Source: Pseudomonadales bacterium
Lineage (GTDB): Bacteria; Pseudomonadota; Gammaproteobacteria; Pseudomonadales; Azotimanducaceae
Assembly: GCA_029251375.1 (NCBI GenBank)
Contig: JAQXDL010000018.1
Location: 62,001 to 126,000 of the forward strand
Direction: 5' to 3'
Length of the DNA stretch: 64,000 nucleotides
The stretch's first letter is position 1, and every line of letters starts with the position of its first letter. Made by a program: the position numbers and the translations under genes. Positions 27,290 to 36,911 of this stretch are shown here, in pieces. The notes under the pieces are model-generated. The model had not been told where the DNA came from, ran no database searches, and was given only the letters and a program-made list of their open reading frames with translations.

Positions 27290-28600
27290 ATGGTTTCAGG
27301 AAGATATGTGAAGAAGCGTTTTGAACCAGTCAATACCAAAATAGTCGGCCTGCATAAAGATGGCTACGGCATCACCGATGACCCGCGGTTATGCGTGCAT
27401 GGTGCGCTCGCCGGTGAGGACGTTACTGCGTTACCCTTTACGCGAAAGAAACAAAAAATCTTCGCCAAAACGACAGAAATACACAAAGCGTCGGATGATA
27501 GGTGTGAGCCCATGTGCTCTGTTGCCGCGGATTGTGGCGGATGCAGTCTTCAGCACTACGATCCGCTAGCTCAAATTAAGCATAAACAATCCTTTCTTTT
27601 TGATACCCTGGCGGATACGCAGCCGAGTGGATATTTTTCTCCCCTTACAGGTCCCGTTAGTCACTATCGAGCGAAAGGTAGATTGGGTGTTAAGTACGTG
27701 GATAAGAAGGAGCGGGTATTAGTCGGCTTTAGGGAAAAGCTAAAACCTTATATCACTGAAGCAACGAATTGTTGCGTCCTAAAGAAGCCTGTGTCTGATT
27801 TGTTGGAATCTTTGGCAAGATTGATCGAAGGCTTTAGTGATCCACGTACCTTACCGCAGATTGAGGTTGCCATGGGAGATGCCGACGCGGCCTTGGTATT
27901 CCGACATCTTAACGATTTAGACCTTAACGACCTTGAACAACTGAAGTCTTTTGGCGCTGCGCATCAGCTGCATGTTTATTTACAGCCAGGCAATCTAGCG
28001 ACGGTGCATAAAATATGGCCCGCTGACGGCATCGAAAGACTTGAGTATGCGTTGCCGGATTTTGATCTAACATTTGAATTTCATCCGATGGATTTCACTC
28101 AGATAAATCCGGAAATTAATCGAAAAATGGTTGCTAAGGCAATTGAGTATTTGGACGTAAATGATGCGGATTGCGTCTTCGATGCGTTCTGTGGCATTGG
28201 CAATTTCAGTCTAGCTGTCGCTCGGCGAGCAAAGCATGTTATTGGTATTGAAGCATCAATTCCTAGTGTTGAGCGAGCCAAGGTAAATGCGGCCAAAAAT
28301 GCTCTTCATAACACCGAATTTCACGTGGCTGATCTATTCGCTGAGGGGCTTGATATACCTGCCTTACAGCAGGCTAACAAGGTCCTGCTTGACCCGCCCA
28401 GAAGTGGCGCATTTGAGGTCTGTAAAAAACTTGCAAGCAGTAAGGTTGAAAGGGTAGTGTACGTCTCCTGCAATCCTGAGACACTAGCAAGAGACGCTGA
28501 AATTCTGGTTGCGAGTGGGTATCAATTCGAAGGCGCAGGTGTAATTGATATGTTTCCCCATACGACGCATGTCGAGTCCATTGCCTGCTTCTCAAGGTAG
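27290..28600 (+). CDS. rlmD: 23S rRNA (uracil-1939-C5)-methyltransferase
   Basis: A 436-residue SAM-dependent enzyme. An N-terminal TRAM domain (about 10-65) is followed by iron-sulfur cysteines Cys76-x5-Cys82-x2-Cys85 plus a distal Cys in ATNCC. The SAM site is DAFCGIGNFSLAVA, and the catalytic Cys is in YVSCNPETLARD. It begins 14 bp after cysM and ends 15 bp before relA, so cysM-rlmD-relA is likely one transcript, as in Pseudomonas. Confidence 0.94.
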   Translation: MVSGRYVKKRFEPVNTKIVGLHKDGYGITDDPRLCVHGALAGEDVTALPFTRKKQKIFAKTTEIHKASDDRCEPMCSVAADCGGCSLQHYDPLAQIKHKQSFLFDTLADTQPSGYFSPLTGPVSHYRAKGRLGVKYVDKKERVLVGFREKLKPYITEATNCCVLKKPVSDLLESLARLIEGFSDPRTLPQIEVAMGDADAALVFRHLNDLDLNDLEQLKSFGAAHQLHVYLQPGNLATVHKIWPADGIERLEYALPDFDLTFEFHPMDFTQINPEINRKMVAKAIEYLDVNDADCVFDAFCGIGNFSLAVARRAKHVIGIEASIPSVERAKVNAAKNALHNTEFHVADLFAEGLDIPALQQANKVLLDPPRSGAFEVCKKLASSKVERVVYVSCNPETLARDAEILVASGYQFEGAGVIDMFPHTTHVESIACFSR

Positions 28601-28615
28601 TCCGATCATCTTTCT

Positions 28616-30844
28616 ATGGTAAAAGTCAGAGAGGAACAGCCTCTCCATTTTGATGGTAGTATCAATTTGGAACTATGGCTTAGTCAGCTTAACGAATATA
28701 ACCCTGATGTTAATCTAGGGAGGATTCGTGAGGCCTGTGATTTGTCCCAACAGGCAGAAGAAAAAGCTGTTGCGACTAATAGTGTTTGGCGTGAAGGTGT
28801 CAGCAGTTACAAAACTGGCTTGGAAATGGCTAATATTTTATCCGAACTCCGGATGGATGAAGATGCCATTGTCGCTGGTATTATTTACCGTGCCGTCCGC
28901 GAAAATCAAATCACCCTGAATCATGTGCGTAAAAACTTTGGGACAACCGTCGCTGACCTTGTCGAAGGCGTGCTCAAAATGGCGGTTATTGGCACAATCG
29001 ATCTCAAGCCTAATCAAGCTGTTCTCGGTGTAAGGTCTGACCAAATCGAACAAGCCCGACGTATGATTGTGGCTCTTGTTGACGATGTCAGGGTCGCCCT
29101 TATTAAGTTGGCCGAAAGAACCTGTGCGATTCGAAATATTGCTCACAGCGATGCAAATCAAAAAATTCGATTGGCGAGAGAGGTGTTCGACATTTACTCG
29201 CCTCTTGCTCATCGACTCGGTATTGGTCATTTAAAATGGGAGCTGGAAGATATCGCGTTCCGCTATATCGAGCCCGATGACTATAAGCGGATCGCAACGT
29301 TACTTGATGAAAAGCGAGCTGCAAGACAAGACTACATACGGCGAGTGATTGATACACTGCAAGATAAGTTAAGGTTGATAAACGTTGAAGCCGAGCTTGA
29401 AGGGCGTGCTAAACATATTTACAGCATCTGGAGAAAGATGCGCAGTAAGGGTATTCCGTTTAGCGAGGTCTATGACGTCAGAGCGGTCAGGATCCTCGTA
29501 CCGACCGATAATGATTGTTATCGAGCTTTGGGGGTTGTGCACAACCTGTGGCGTAGCGTTCCGCATGAATTTGATGACTATGTTGCAAATCCTAAAGAGA
29601 ATGGCTATCGATCTCTGCATACCGCAGTTATTGGCCCCGAAGGCAAAGCGCTGGAGATTCAGATTCGCACTCAGGAAATGCATCAGGAAGCTGAGTTTGG
29701 GGTCTGTTCACACTGGCAATATAAGTCCATCGACGGCGAGGAAAAACCAGCTTCGTACGAAAATAAAATAAATTGGCTGAGGCGGATTCTTGAGTGGCAG
29801 GAAGAGCAGGGTGACATAACAGGTCTAGCAAGAGAGCTTAGGGATGAAGTTAGTTTAGATCGAATTTATGTGTTCACTCCCGAAGGTCACGTTATTGATA
29901 TGCCACCTGGTTCAACCCCTGTCGATTTTGCTTACCGTGTTCATACGGAAGTAGGCCACAAGTGCCGCGGTGCTAAGATAAATGGCCGTGTCGTACCACT
30001 GAACACAGCGTTGAAGTCAGGTGATCAAATCCAGGTCATTACCGCAGACGTAGCTGACCCAAGGCGTGAATGGCTGCATGAGCATCTAGGCTATATCATG
30101 ACGGGTAGAGCGAGGGCTAAGATTCAGGGTTGGTTCGGAAATCGAACTAAGCTCAAGAATATAGAAGAGGGAAAGCGCATCCTGTTTGATGAATTGCGTC
30201 ATCTCGGCATCGAACGAATGACAGAACAGGAGTTGCTTGGTTATGTGCAATTCGATAAGGGCAGTGACTTGTTTGCCGCTGTTGGAAGCGGTGATATTAA
30301 TTCCATTGAGATAATCAATAAGGTTACAAGTTTAGCCGAATTGGATGAGAGAGATCATCAGCTCAATCTAGGGCTCAATGAGCAGGACTATTTTAGCGAA
30401 ACCCCACCAGTGTCAGGTATCGGAGATTTCGCTCACGAGATTTCTGAGTGCTGTAAACCGGTACTTGGTGATTCAATTCTTGGAGTCATTGATGATGCAA
30501 ATATTGTTCATGTGCATCGACAAGATTGTATACAGGCATTGCGTGCCGATAGTTATGGTCGACTTCTACGCCTTGACTGGCAGGACAATGCTGAAACAAC
30601 GTTTCCGGTGACGGTAGCCGTTGACGCATATGATCGATCAGGTCTGTTACATGATATTACCGGTGTTTTTCTTGATGAAAAAACCAACGTCATTGAGATG
30701 ACGTCTCGGTCTGATAAGAAGAATAATAGAGTGAATATAAATATGATTATGGAAGTAACAAGCTTGAATGAACTTCTGCGTACTCTCGAGAAAATAGAGC
30801 AAATTCCAAATGTTATATCAGCTCGAAGATCAATATTAGCCTAA
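28616..30844 (+). CDS. relA: GTP pyrophosphokinase RelA
   Basis: A 742-residue stringent-response enzyme producing (p)ppGpp on starved ribosomes. The N-terminal hydrolase domain lacks the catalytic HD pair (IIYRAVREN where SpoT has HD-VED), and the synthetase domain has the RelA-type acidic HEFDDYV motif. Both features identify RelA rather than SpoT. TGS (about 410-470) and a C-terminal ACT domain ([13 protein letters not shown]) are present. It is co-linear with rlmD. Confidence 0.95.
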   Translation: MVKVREEQPLHFDGSINLELWLSQLNEYNPDVNLGRIREACDLSQQAEEKAVATNSVWREGVSSYKTGLEMANILSELRMDEDAIVAGIIYRAVRENQITLNHVRKNFGTTVADLVEGVLKMAVIGTIDLKPNQAVLGVRSDQIEQARRMIVALVDDVRVALIKLAERTCAIRNIAHSDANQKIRLAREVFDIYSPLAHRLGIGHLKWELEDIAFRYIEPDDYKRIATLLDEKRAARQDYIRRVIDTLQDKLRLINVEAELEGRAKHIYSIWRKMRSKGIPFSEVYDVRAVRILVPTDNDCYRALGVVHNLWRSVPHEFDDYVANPKENGYRSLHTAVIGPEGKALEIQIRTQEMHQEAEFGVCSHWQYKSIDGEEKPASYENKINWLRRILEWQEEQGDITGLARELRDEVSLDRIYVFTPEGHVIDMPPGSTPVDFAYRVHTEVGHKCRGAKINGRVVPLNTALKSGDQIQVITADVADPRREWLHEHLGYIMTGRARAKIQGWFGNRTKLKNIEEGKRILFDELRHLGIERMTEQELLGYVQFDKGSDLFAAVGSGDINSIEIINKVTSLAELDERDHQLNLGLNEQDYFSETPPVSGIGDFAHEISECCKPVLGDSILGVIDDANIVHVHRQDCIQALRADSYGRLLRLDWQDNAETTFPVTVAVDAYDRSGLLHDITGVFLDEKTNVIEMTSRSDKKNNRVNINMIMEVTSLNELLRTLEKIEQIPNVISARRSILA

Positions 30845-30870
30845 TAAACTTTAAATCCAGGAGATTCGTT

Positions 30871-31524
30871 GTGAAAATTATTCTATTGGGAGCGCCAGGT
30901 GTTGGAAAAGGCACACAGGCACAATTCATTACCGAAAAATATGGTATTCCTCAGATCTCGACTGGAGATATGTTGCGTGAAGCGATCAAAGCTGAAAGCG
31001 CACTTGGTAAAAAAGTTAAAAGTGTAATGGAGAGTGGCGCTCTAGTGACTGACGATATCATTATAGATTTGGTGAAAGAACGACTCACTAAGGCCGATTG
31101 TGCTAATGGTTATTTGTTCGATGGGTTTCCCCGAACGATTCCTCAGGCTGAAGCTCTAGTCGAGCAAGGCATTAGTATTGATAATGTGCTGGAGATCAAA
31201 GTTGAAGCCTCTGAAATCATTGCTAGATTGAGCGGAAGGCGCGTCCACGTTGACTCTGGCCGAATTTATCATCTCATATACAACCCGCCTAAAGTTGAGG
31301 GAAAAGACGATGTTTCCGGAGATGATTTAATCCAAAGAGACGACGATAAGGAAGATACGGTGAAGGAAAGACTGAATGTTTATCGCGACCAAACAGAACC
31401 GTTAGTAAAGTTTTATCAAGATCTATCAAATCAATCTAACGGAAGTTTGAAGTACTCAGAAATTGAAGGTGTCGGTGACACTAACGAAATAAAAGTGAAA
31501 ATTTTCTCTGCTCTCGAAGCGTAG
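30871..31524 (+). CDS. adk: Adenylate kinase
   Basis: A 217-residue enzyme that interconverts AMP, ADP and ATP. The P-loop [10 protein letters not shown] opens the protein; the FDGFPRT motif and the long LID domain ([14 protein letters not shown] to [11 protein letters not shown]) mark the long bacterial form. The LID has no zinc-cysteine cluster. The start is GTG 30871 with CCAGGAG upstream. It lies 26 bp after relA. Confidence 0.96.
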   Translation: MKIILLGAPGVGKGTQAQFITEKYGIPQISTGDMLREAIKAESALGKKVKSVMESGALVTDDIIIDLVKERLTKADCANGYLFDGFPRTIPQAEALVEQGISIDNVLEIKVEASEIIARLSGRRVHVDSGRIYHLIYNPPKVEGKDDVSGDDLIQRDDDKEDTVKERLNVYRDQTEPLVKFYQDLSNQSNGSLKYSEIEGVGDTNEIKVKIFSALEA

Positions 31525-31907
31525 TTTTAAATTTTTTCCTCAGTACTGTTGCCACTTAACGTGTTCGTTAGCAGCTTTAGTTGAAGGAAATTCTAGCTGA
31601 AACAACTAAAACATTGAAAAAGATACGTTTTTTAGAAAAAACGTTAGCAAAATCTTTTTTTTTTTTCTAAACTGCATCACGTAATCGCAACTGTATACAT
31701 TTGTTCTTCACATTTTAGAAGAAAGTATCAAAAAGTAATTACGTGATTGAAACTCTGATTCACGTTATTAATTTTGAAACCAAATTTAAAAAGTGGTTAG
31801 TGATTGGAACTACTGCCGAGGAGATGTGTTATAGCTGCTGACGAGAATGCTGTACTGACTATGCTGTACTAAGTTCAACTTTCAAAACGAAAGACAGGAG
31901 TGAAAAC
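31525..31907. other. AT-rich intergenic region before the H1-like gene
   Basis: This 383-bp region has no gene. It contains a perfect AT-rich palindrome, ACGTTTTTT-AG-AAAAAACGT (31625-31644), followed 10 bp later by a run of 12 T (31655-31666). Further right are two copies of ATGCTGTACT 14 bp apart (31847-31856, 31861-31870) close to the H1-like start. The palindrome plus T run could end the relA-adk transcript. The AT-rich remainder probably holds the H1-like promoter. Confidence 0.5.
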
Positions 31908-32333
31908 GTGGTCGCTAAAAAGAAAGCTAAGAAAAAACCAGCAGCGAAGAAAAAAGTAGTTGCTAAGAAAAAAGTAGTTGCTAAGAAGAAAGTAGTAGCT
32001 AAAAAGAAACCAGCAGCTAAGAAAAAACCGGCTGCTAAGAAGAAGGTAGCGGCTAAGAAAAAGCCTGCTGCTAAAAAGAAAAAAGTAGCGGCCAAGAAAA
32101 AGCCTGCTGCTAAGAAGAAAAAAGTAGCGGCTAAGAAAAAGCCTGCTGCTAAAAAGAAACCAGCCGCCAAGAAGAAGGTAGCTGTCAAAAAAGTTGCTAA
32201 GAAAAAGCCAGCAGCTAAAAAGAAACCAGCAGCTAAGAAAAAGCCAGCTGCTAAGAAAAAAGTAGCAGCTAAGAAAAAGCCTGCTGCTAAGAAGAAACCA
32301 GCTGCTAAGAAGAAAGCTGTTAAGAAGAAGTAA
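31908..32333 (+). CDS. Histone H1-like Lys/Ala/Pro-rich DNA-binding protein
   Basis: A 141-residue protein made only of Lys, Ala, Pro and Val after the start, built from KKPAAKK and KKVAAKK units. This matches the C-terminal tails of AlgP/AlgR3 and other H1-like bacterial proteins that bind DNA nonspecifically; here the whole protein is tail. The start is GTG 31908, preceded by CAGGAG. It has its own strong terminator downstream, so it is probably a single-gene, abundant transcript. The repetitive sequence is likely to vary in length between strains. Confidence 0.85.
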   Translation: MVAKKKAKKKPAAKKKVVAKKKVVAKKKVVAKKKPAAKKKPAAKKKVAAKKKPAAKKKKVAAKKKPAAKKKKVAAKKKPAAKKKPAAKKKVAVKKVAKKKPAAKKKPAAKKKPAAKKKVAAKKKPAAKKKPAAKKKAVKKK

Positions 32334-32353
32334 AAACGCACTCTCTGAGTGAC

Positions 32354-32381
32354 AAAAAGCCCTCTTTTGAGGGCTTTTTTG
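32354..32381 (+). terminator. Factor-independent terminator of the H1-like gene
   Basis: AGCCCTC (32358-32364), TTTT loop, GAGGGCT (32369-32375), then a T6 tract to 32380. A run of A before the stem would let it work in both directions, which also suits the convergent mobA gene. Confidence 0.9.
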
Positions 32382-32491
32382 TGCCTGAAGCCTTTTAGCT
32401 AGCTGGTATTGCAACAGTTTTTGCCACAGAGTCTGAGTTTTTTAGATGTGATGTGGCTGTTAACGTTAACTTATTGAGATGAGACGCGTGT

Positions 32492-33097
32492 TTAGTGAAG
32501 TTCTTCAGGGTGATTTAAATTGATGAATTGCTGCTCCGAATCGCTATCGAGTGTCGTCCATGACAGAGTTGCGAGCCAAGATTTAACAGACTTACGGTTT
32601 GACGTTAAATGATGCTCAATGCTTTGCAAACTGCTGGTACGAACTAAGGATACAAGAGGTTCTGTGCCTTGACGGGTTTTGATTGATATCGCGTCTTTGT
32701 CACCGATTGCACTAGCAAGATCCAGCACGATCGTCTTTGGTAAAAACGGCATGTCGCATGCCGTAATAAAGCAATAGGGTGTTGTAATTTTTCTACCGGC
32801 GCTCAATAAGCCAGCAAGTGGCCCATTACCTTCTTTATTGTATTCATTATTGTCGGTCTTGCTAGGGTCGTTATTCAATATATCGGTCGCGATGGGATAA
32901 TGATATCGACGATATTGCTCGAGCTCTTCATTGCAGCTAATGACAACGGCTGAAACCTGGTCATGAAGTTTTTCAATCACGTGTTCAATCAGAGGCTTAC
33001 CTCTAAAGATAAGTAAACCTTTGTTCTTTCGACCCATTCGTTTGCCAATCCCACCGGCAAGAATGATGGCGGAGATTTCCGTTTTTTTCAGTGTCAC
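32492..33097 (-). CDS. mobA: Molybdenum cofactor guanylyltransferase
   Basis: About 201 residues with the nucleotidyltransferase signature LAGGIGKRMG followed by the Lys of KGLL, and the metal-binding ACDMPFLP near the middle. MobA joins GMP to molybdopterin to make the bis-MGD cofactor. The frame continues upstream past 33182, overlapping the yoaA start, but that extension is unlike MobA; GTG 33097 gives the usual short N terminus. No other molybdenum-cofactor gene is in the window, so partners must lie elsewhere. Confidence 0.8.
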   Translation of the reverse strand: MTLKKTEISAIILAGGIGKRMGRKNKGLLIFRGKPLIEHVIEKLHDQVSAVVISCNEELEQYRRYHYPIATDILNNDPSKTDNNEYNKEGNGPLAGLLSAGRKITTPYCFITACDMPFLPKTIVLDLASAIGDKDAISIKTRQGTEPLVSLVRTSSLQSIEHHLTSNRKSVKSWLATLSWTTLDSDSEQQFINLNHPEELH

Positions 33098-33181
33098 GTT
33101 AAGCTCGGAGTTTAAGTTCTCTAGAATGAAAATTACTTTGAGTAAAAACGAAATTGTATCTGTCACTGAAGAGTTTGTCTT

Positions 33182-35122
33182 TTGAAAGAAGACGACAGTC
33201 ACTTTTTTGATGAGACAAGTCACCTTGCCGCAGATTTGCAGGATTTTCGCTTTCGGCCTGGTCAGGTTGAGATGGCATCGTTTGTGAGTAATGCAATACG
33301 TCGCTCACGTCATGCCATCATTGAGGCGGGTACAGGCACGGGTAAAACCTTTGCTTATTTGATGCCCGTATTGCGCTCAAAAAAGAAAGTTATCATATCG
33401 ACAGGTACGAAAAATCTTCAGGATCAACTCTTCTCGAAAGACATACCGCTGGTGAACAACCAGTTCGGTGTCAAGGTCGCCATTTTGAAAGGTAGGGCCA
33501 ATTATCTTTGTCGAGACCGTCTATTAAAAAACATCAAAATGATAGGCCACGAGCATGACGCAACCGTGTTGCAGGGGTTGAGCGAGGTGCAGCAGTGGTC
33601 GGCCCGCACGCGTACCGGCGATTTAACTGAGCTAATCGATCATTCAGAGATGAATTCGATTGTACCTATGGTGACAAGCACCACGGACAATTGTCTAGGA
33701 CAAGACTGTGATCACTACGATAACTGTCCGGTATATGTCGCTCGCAGACGTGCTCAAGAAGCTGACTTGGTTGTCGTCAATCACCATTTGCTGCTTGCGG
33801 ACATAGGATTGAAAGAACTTGATGTTGCCCAACTTTTACCCTCGGCTGAAGTGGTCGTGGTTGATGAAGCACATCAACTTCCGGATGTGGCACGCCAGTT
33901 CTTTGGCGAGAGACTCAGTTCTAGACAATTACGTGAGCTTAGCGGCGATACCAAACGAGAGCAGCTGGTCGTATCGAATGATGATCCGGGCTTAGTTGAA
34001 TGTTGCGACATGCTCGAGTCGGCCATAGGTCGATTGACGCAAAGTTTTGCGCAGGTCTCTGGCGATTTGGAAAGAAAACTGGCCGACGGCGCCGTTCAAG
34101 AAATTATCGAAGAGATTGATTTACTGCTGTCAGACCTAGTACGTTTTCTAAAAACCGCGTCGCAGCGTAGTGTTGGGCTTGAACATTGTTATGCGCGGGT
34201 TCTGAATCTGGTGGATGTATTTGCGACGATGACCTCAGTGGGAGGAAATGAAGCCTATGCACACTGGATTGAGATGACCGGTTCGCCATCCAAATATTCA
34301 GGCTTTGTGATCCAGCGTGCGCCGGTACAAGCTTCGCAAGAGCTGGCGCCGATTATAGAAAAGACCTCGCAGAGCTGGCTGTTTGTATCAGCGACGTTAA
34401 CGGTTAACAAGTCCTTTGAACATTATAAAAGCGCTATTGGCTTTCAAGATATCGACGAATGTCGTTTGCAATCGCCTTTTGATTTTGTATCGCAGGTGCT
34501 CAGTTTTGTGCCTTTAGGACTGCCTGCCATCGGTACGGACGAGCACACTCAAGCCCTTCTAAGAAGAGTGTTGCCGTTGATACGGCAACACTCAGGCCGC
34601 AGTTTCATGTTATTTACGAGTCATCGAGCGTTGCAACTCGCATCAAGGTTACTGCAACATGAACACGACCTTACCTTCCTCACGCAGGGTTCAATGCCCA
34701 AGAAAGTGTTGCTGCAAAAATTCACTGAGCTTCCAAAATGCATACTTTTAGCTACACAAAGCTTCTGGGAAGGGGTAGATGTCCGTGGTGCTGACCTACG
34801 TCTGTTGGTGATTGATAAACTACCGTTCTCAAGCCCTGATAATGCGATTTTTAAGGCGCAGAGCAAAGCGGTTGAAGCGCAAGGAGATAATGCCTTTCGT
34901 AGCCTCGCCTTACCTGAAGCCGCGATTACGCTAAAGCAGGGTTTTGGGCGGCTGATACGACAGGAGACAGACGCCGGCTTATTCGTGCTCGGGGACGCGC
35001 GTATCATTGAAAAGAGCTATGGTGGTGTCTTAAGAGCGAGTCTGCCGGAGATGAAGTGGACTTCCTCGTTTGATGAAGCGCAAGAATTTTTAGAAAAAAT
35101 ATCCATCACATCATCTAAATAA
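33182..35122 (+). CDS. yoaA: DinG/YoaA-family iron-sulfur DNA helicase
   Basis: A 646-residue superfamily 2 (XPD-like) helicase. Walker A is GTGTGKT (50-56) and the DEAH box is at 228-231. Four cysteines (Cys110, 171, 176, 182) form the iron-sulfur cluster. Motif III-like VSATL and the late QGFGRLIRQ complete the set. Length and layout fit YoaA better than DinG. It probably helps replication-fork repair. The start is TTG 33182 with GAAGAG at 33168-33173. Confidence 0.9.
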   Translation: MKEDDSHFFDETSHLAADLQDFRFRPGQVEMASFVSNAIRRSRHAIIEAGTGTGKTFAYLMPVLRSKKKVIISTGTKNLQDQLFSKDIPLVNNQFGVKVAILKGRANYLCRDRLLKNIKMIGHEHDATVLQGLSEVQQWSARTRTGDLTELIDHSEMNSIVPMVTSTTDNCLGQDCDHYDNCPVYVARRRAQEADLVVVNHHLLLADIGLKELDVAQLLPSAEVVVVDEAHQLPDVARQFFGERLSSRQLRELSGDTKREQLVVSNDDPGLVECCDMLESAIGRLTQSFAQVSGDLERKLADGAVQEIIEEIDLLLSDLVRFLKTASQRSVGLEHCYARVLNLVDVFATMTSVGGNEAYAHWIEMTGSPSKYSGFVIQRAPVQASQELAPIIEKTSQSWLFVSATLTVNKSFEHYKSAIGFQDIDECRLQSPFDFVSQVLSFVPLGLPAIGTDEHTQALLRRVLPLIRQHSGRSFMLFTSHRALQLASRLLQHEHDLTFLTQGSMPKKVLLQKFTELPKCILLATQSFWEGVDVRGADLRLLVIDKLPFSSPDNAIFKAQSKAVEAQGDNAFRSLALPEAAITLKQGFGRLIRQETDAGLFVLGDARIIEKSYGGVLRASLPEMKWTSSFDEAQEFLEKISITSSK

Positions 35123-35201
35123 CGAGATAAAGCGACGCAAAAAGAATTTCCTCGACAAGTATTTGCTAAACTGACTCGGTACCCCAACTAACTGTAAACC
35201 T

Positions 35202-35888
35202 ATGAATATTTTGGCAATCGATACATCCACGCCAGTCTGTATGCTTGGACTGAAAGTCGGCGATGAGCTGTTTACCAATAGCCAACGGGTAGACAGGACC
35301 CATAGCAAAGTTGTGCTGCCCAGAATTCTAGGGTTGCTGCAAGATGCCAGCATTGACAAGTCCGATATTGACCTCATTGTCTATGGACAAGGACCTGGTT
35401 CCTTTACTGGCTTGCGGATAGGCGTTGGGGTTGTGCAGGGGTTCGGTTTCGGCTTAGGCGTGAAGGTTGTCGGCGTATCGAGTATGGCCGGTATTGCTCA
35501 AACTGTTATGCGAAAAAAGCAAGTTGATCACGTATTGGTCGCGCTCACAGCCAGAAATAAAGAGGTCTATTTTGGCTCATATTCAAGGCAAAAAGACATT
35601 GCCGTCGTCAATGGTAGCGAAGGTGTTTGGGAAGCCAGTGATGTGCCAGTCCAGTCGTTGGATCTAAGTTGGTCAGCTGTTGGTTCCGGTTGGAACCTGA
35701 TTGACGAGCTATCGGATGCAACCGGGGTTGTGCCAATTGGCATAGAGCTAGAGCTCGAACCTATGGTTGAAGACTTTATCGTTTTGGGGCAGCAACGTGC
35801 CAGCGAAGGATTCTCTACCGATGCGATTGATGCGATACCTGAATACTTAAGAGAGCAGGTGGCAACCCCGCCAAAGAAGCATAGCTGA
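35202..35888 (+). CDS. tsaB: tRNA threonylcarbamoyladenosine biosynthesis protein TsaB
   Basis: A 228-residue ASKHA-fold protein needed with TsaC, TsaD and TsaE for the t6A37 modification of tRNA. The N terminus NILAIDTSTPVCMLGL, the TH-S region and GQGPGSFTGLRIG are family hallmarks. It ends 4 bp before rsmJ, suggesting a two-gene unit downstream of the helicase, an arrangement often seen with yoaA-tsaB. Confidence 0.93.
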   Translation: MNILAIDTSTPVCMLGLKVGDELFTNSQRVDRTHSKVVLPRILGLLQDASIDKSDIDLIVYGQGPGSFTGLRIGVGVVQGFGFGLGVKVVGVSSMAGIAQTVMRKKQVDHVLVALTARNKEVYFGSYSRQKDIAVVNGSEGVWEASDVPVQSLDLSWSAVGSGWNLIDELSDATGVVPIGIELELEPMVEDFIVLGQQRASEGFSTDAIDAIPEYLREQVATPPKKHS

Positions 35889-35892
35889 AACG

Positions 35893-36564
35893 ATGCCGCG
35901 ATTTAGATTGATACGACAGGATGCAGTTTATGAGCTCATTGATACTCATCAGGCTCAGTTGGCGTTACGAATTGATTTCTCTGCAGCGAAACTGCAACAC
36001 CGGGCAACCCGTGGCGGTAAAAAAGAGCTACTGCTCAGGGCTGTTGGTGCTAAACCCGGTTTGAGGGTCATGGATTGTACTGCTGGGCTTGGTACAGACA
36101 GTTTTTTACTGGCCAATGCAGGCTGTAATGTGACGATGCTTGAGCGTTCCAAAATCCTAAGCATTTTGCTTTCGGATGCGCTGCGCGCAAACGTGTCTAA
36201 TGAAACACAGCAAATTTTATCTCGAATGCACTTGCTCGAAGCAGATGCAAAAGATGTTTTGTTAGATATGAAGCGAATGGGTTTGCTCACCGAGGGTCAA
36301 GCAGAACCGCTGCCTGACGTCATTTTTATTGACCCTATGTTTCCTTCACGAAGAAAACAGGCATTGGTGAATGGTTCGATGCAGATGTTGCAGAATTTTG
36401 TCGGCAAAGATCAGGATGCAACTGAGCTACTGGCTCTTGCAATGCAAACAGGCTGCTCGAAGGTTGTCGTCAAGCGCCCAGCCAATGCTGAAGCGCTTGA
36501 ATTGTATAAGCCGTCATACCAGTATGTTGCAAAGGCAAATAGATTTGACGTGTTTTTACAGTAA
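35893..36564 (+). CDS. rsmJ: 16S rRNA (guanine-1516-N2)-methyltransferase
   Basis: A 223-residue SAM-dependent methyltransferase. RsmJ-type segments are present: RIDFSAAKLQHR, the SAM loop DCTAGLGTDSFLLA, the acidic MLERS and the catalytic IDPMFPSRRKQALV, followed by KVVVKRPA. It modifies G1516 of 16S rRNA. It is transcribed with tsaB by spacing and is followed by a repeat-rich, convergent intergenic region. Confidence 0.9.
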   Translation: MPRFRLIRQDAVYELIDTHQAQLALRIDFSAAKLQHRATRGGKKELLLRAVGAKPGLRVMDCTAGLGTDSFLLANAGCNVTMLERSKILSILLSDALRANVSNETQQILSRMHLLEADAKDVLLDMKRMGLLTEGQAEPLPDVIFIDPMFPSRRKQALVNGSMQMLQNFVGKDQDATELLALAMQTGCSKVVVKRPANAEALELYKPSYQYVAKANRFDVFLQ

Positions 36565-36591
36565 GGCATTACGATAAGATTCTAAAACGGC

Positions 36592-36669
36592 TCTTCAAAA
36601 CTGCTCTTATTAACAGTTCTTGATAACCACTCCTGACAACCGCTCCTGACAACCGCTCCTGATAACAGC
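36592..36669 (+). repeat. 13-bp tandem repeat, six units
   Basis: Six head-to-tail 13-bp units, the best being TCCTGACAACCGC (36631-36643 and 36644-36656, identical). The outer units are degraded (TCTTCAAAACTGC, TCTTATTAACAGT, TCTTGATAACCAC, TCCTGATAACAGC). There are no spacers, so it is not a CRISPR array. Confidence 0.8.
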
Positions 36670-36766
36670 TCTCTAAAATCGAACGTTGTTTTGAATACAC
36701 AAGCCGAACAAACAAGTTGGATACTGACGCCGAACACTCTGATTAAACACTGATATGTATTGCGTA

Positions 36767-36829
36767 AACAGATTGCTTTTATCAGACCGCTTCTATCAGA
36801 CCGCTTTTATCAGACCGCTTTTATCAGAC
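36767..36829 (+). repeat. 14-bp tandem repeat, four units plus partial
   Basis: Units of ATCAGACCGCTTTT: 36767-36780 (degraded), 36781-36794, 36795-36808, 36809-36822, then a partial ATCAGAC. Three units are almost identical. The array lies between rsmJ and plsB. Confidence 0.8.
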
Positions 36830-36859
36830 ATAGCCGCTAAAGCCGTTATAGAGGTCGCA

Positions 36860-36875
36860 GGCCTCCTTCGAGGCC
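36860..36875. other. GC-rich hairpin near the plsB 3' end
   Basis: GGCCTC-CTTC-GAGGCC is a perfect 6-bp stem with a 4-nt loop, 37 bp beyond the plsB stop on the minus strand. No T tract is adjacent on either strand. It may protect the plsB or rsmJ mRNA 3' end. Confidence 0.4.
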
Positions 36876-36911
36876 ATAACTGTTCATAGGGTCGCGGCCT
36901 TTTTAAGGCTG

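Larger units (their letters stand above)
36565..36911. other. Convergent rsmJ/plsB intergenic region rich in short repeats
   Basis: This 347-bp region has no gene. It contains a 13-bp tandem array (36592-36669), a 14-bp tandem array (36767-36829) and a GC-rich hairpin (36860-36875). The two repeat units share a GAC-CCGCT core, which suggests a common origin. The remaining bases between the arrays show nothing I recognise. Confidence 0.7.

Noticed and set aside
31859-32414. Two long minus-strand frames of Phe/Leu/Ser-rich low-complexity sequence
   Set aside because: They are the antisense reading of the AAG/GCT-rich H1-like gene. The plus-strand frame has a good ribosome site and terminator, and the antisense composition is an artefact of the repeats.
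32492-33223. Longer MobA form beginning at 33223 and overlapping the helicase start
   Set aside because: The extra 42 residues do not resemble MobA and lie over the divergent yoaA start. GTG 33097 places the LAGG motif at the expected distance from the N terminus.
36592-36829. Possible CRISPR array
   Set aside because: Units of 13-14 bp are head to tail with no unique spacers, and no cas gene is present in the window.
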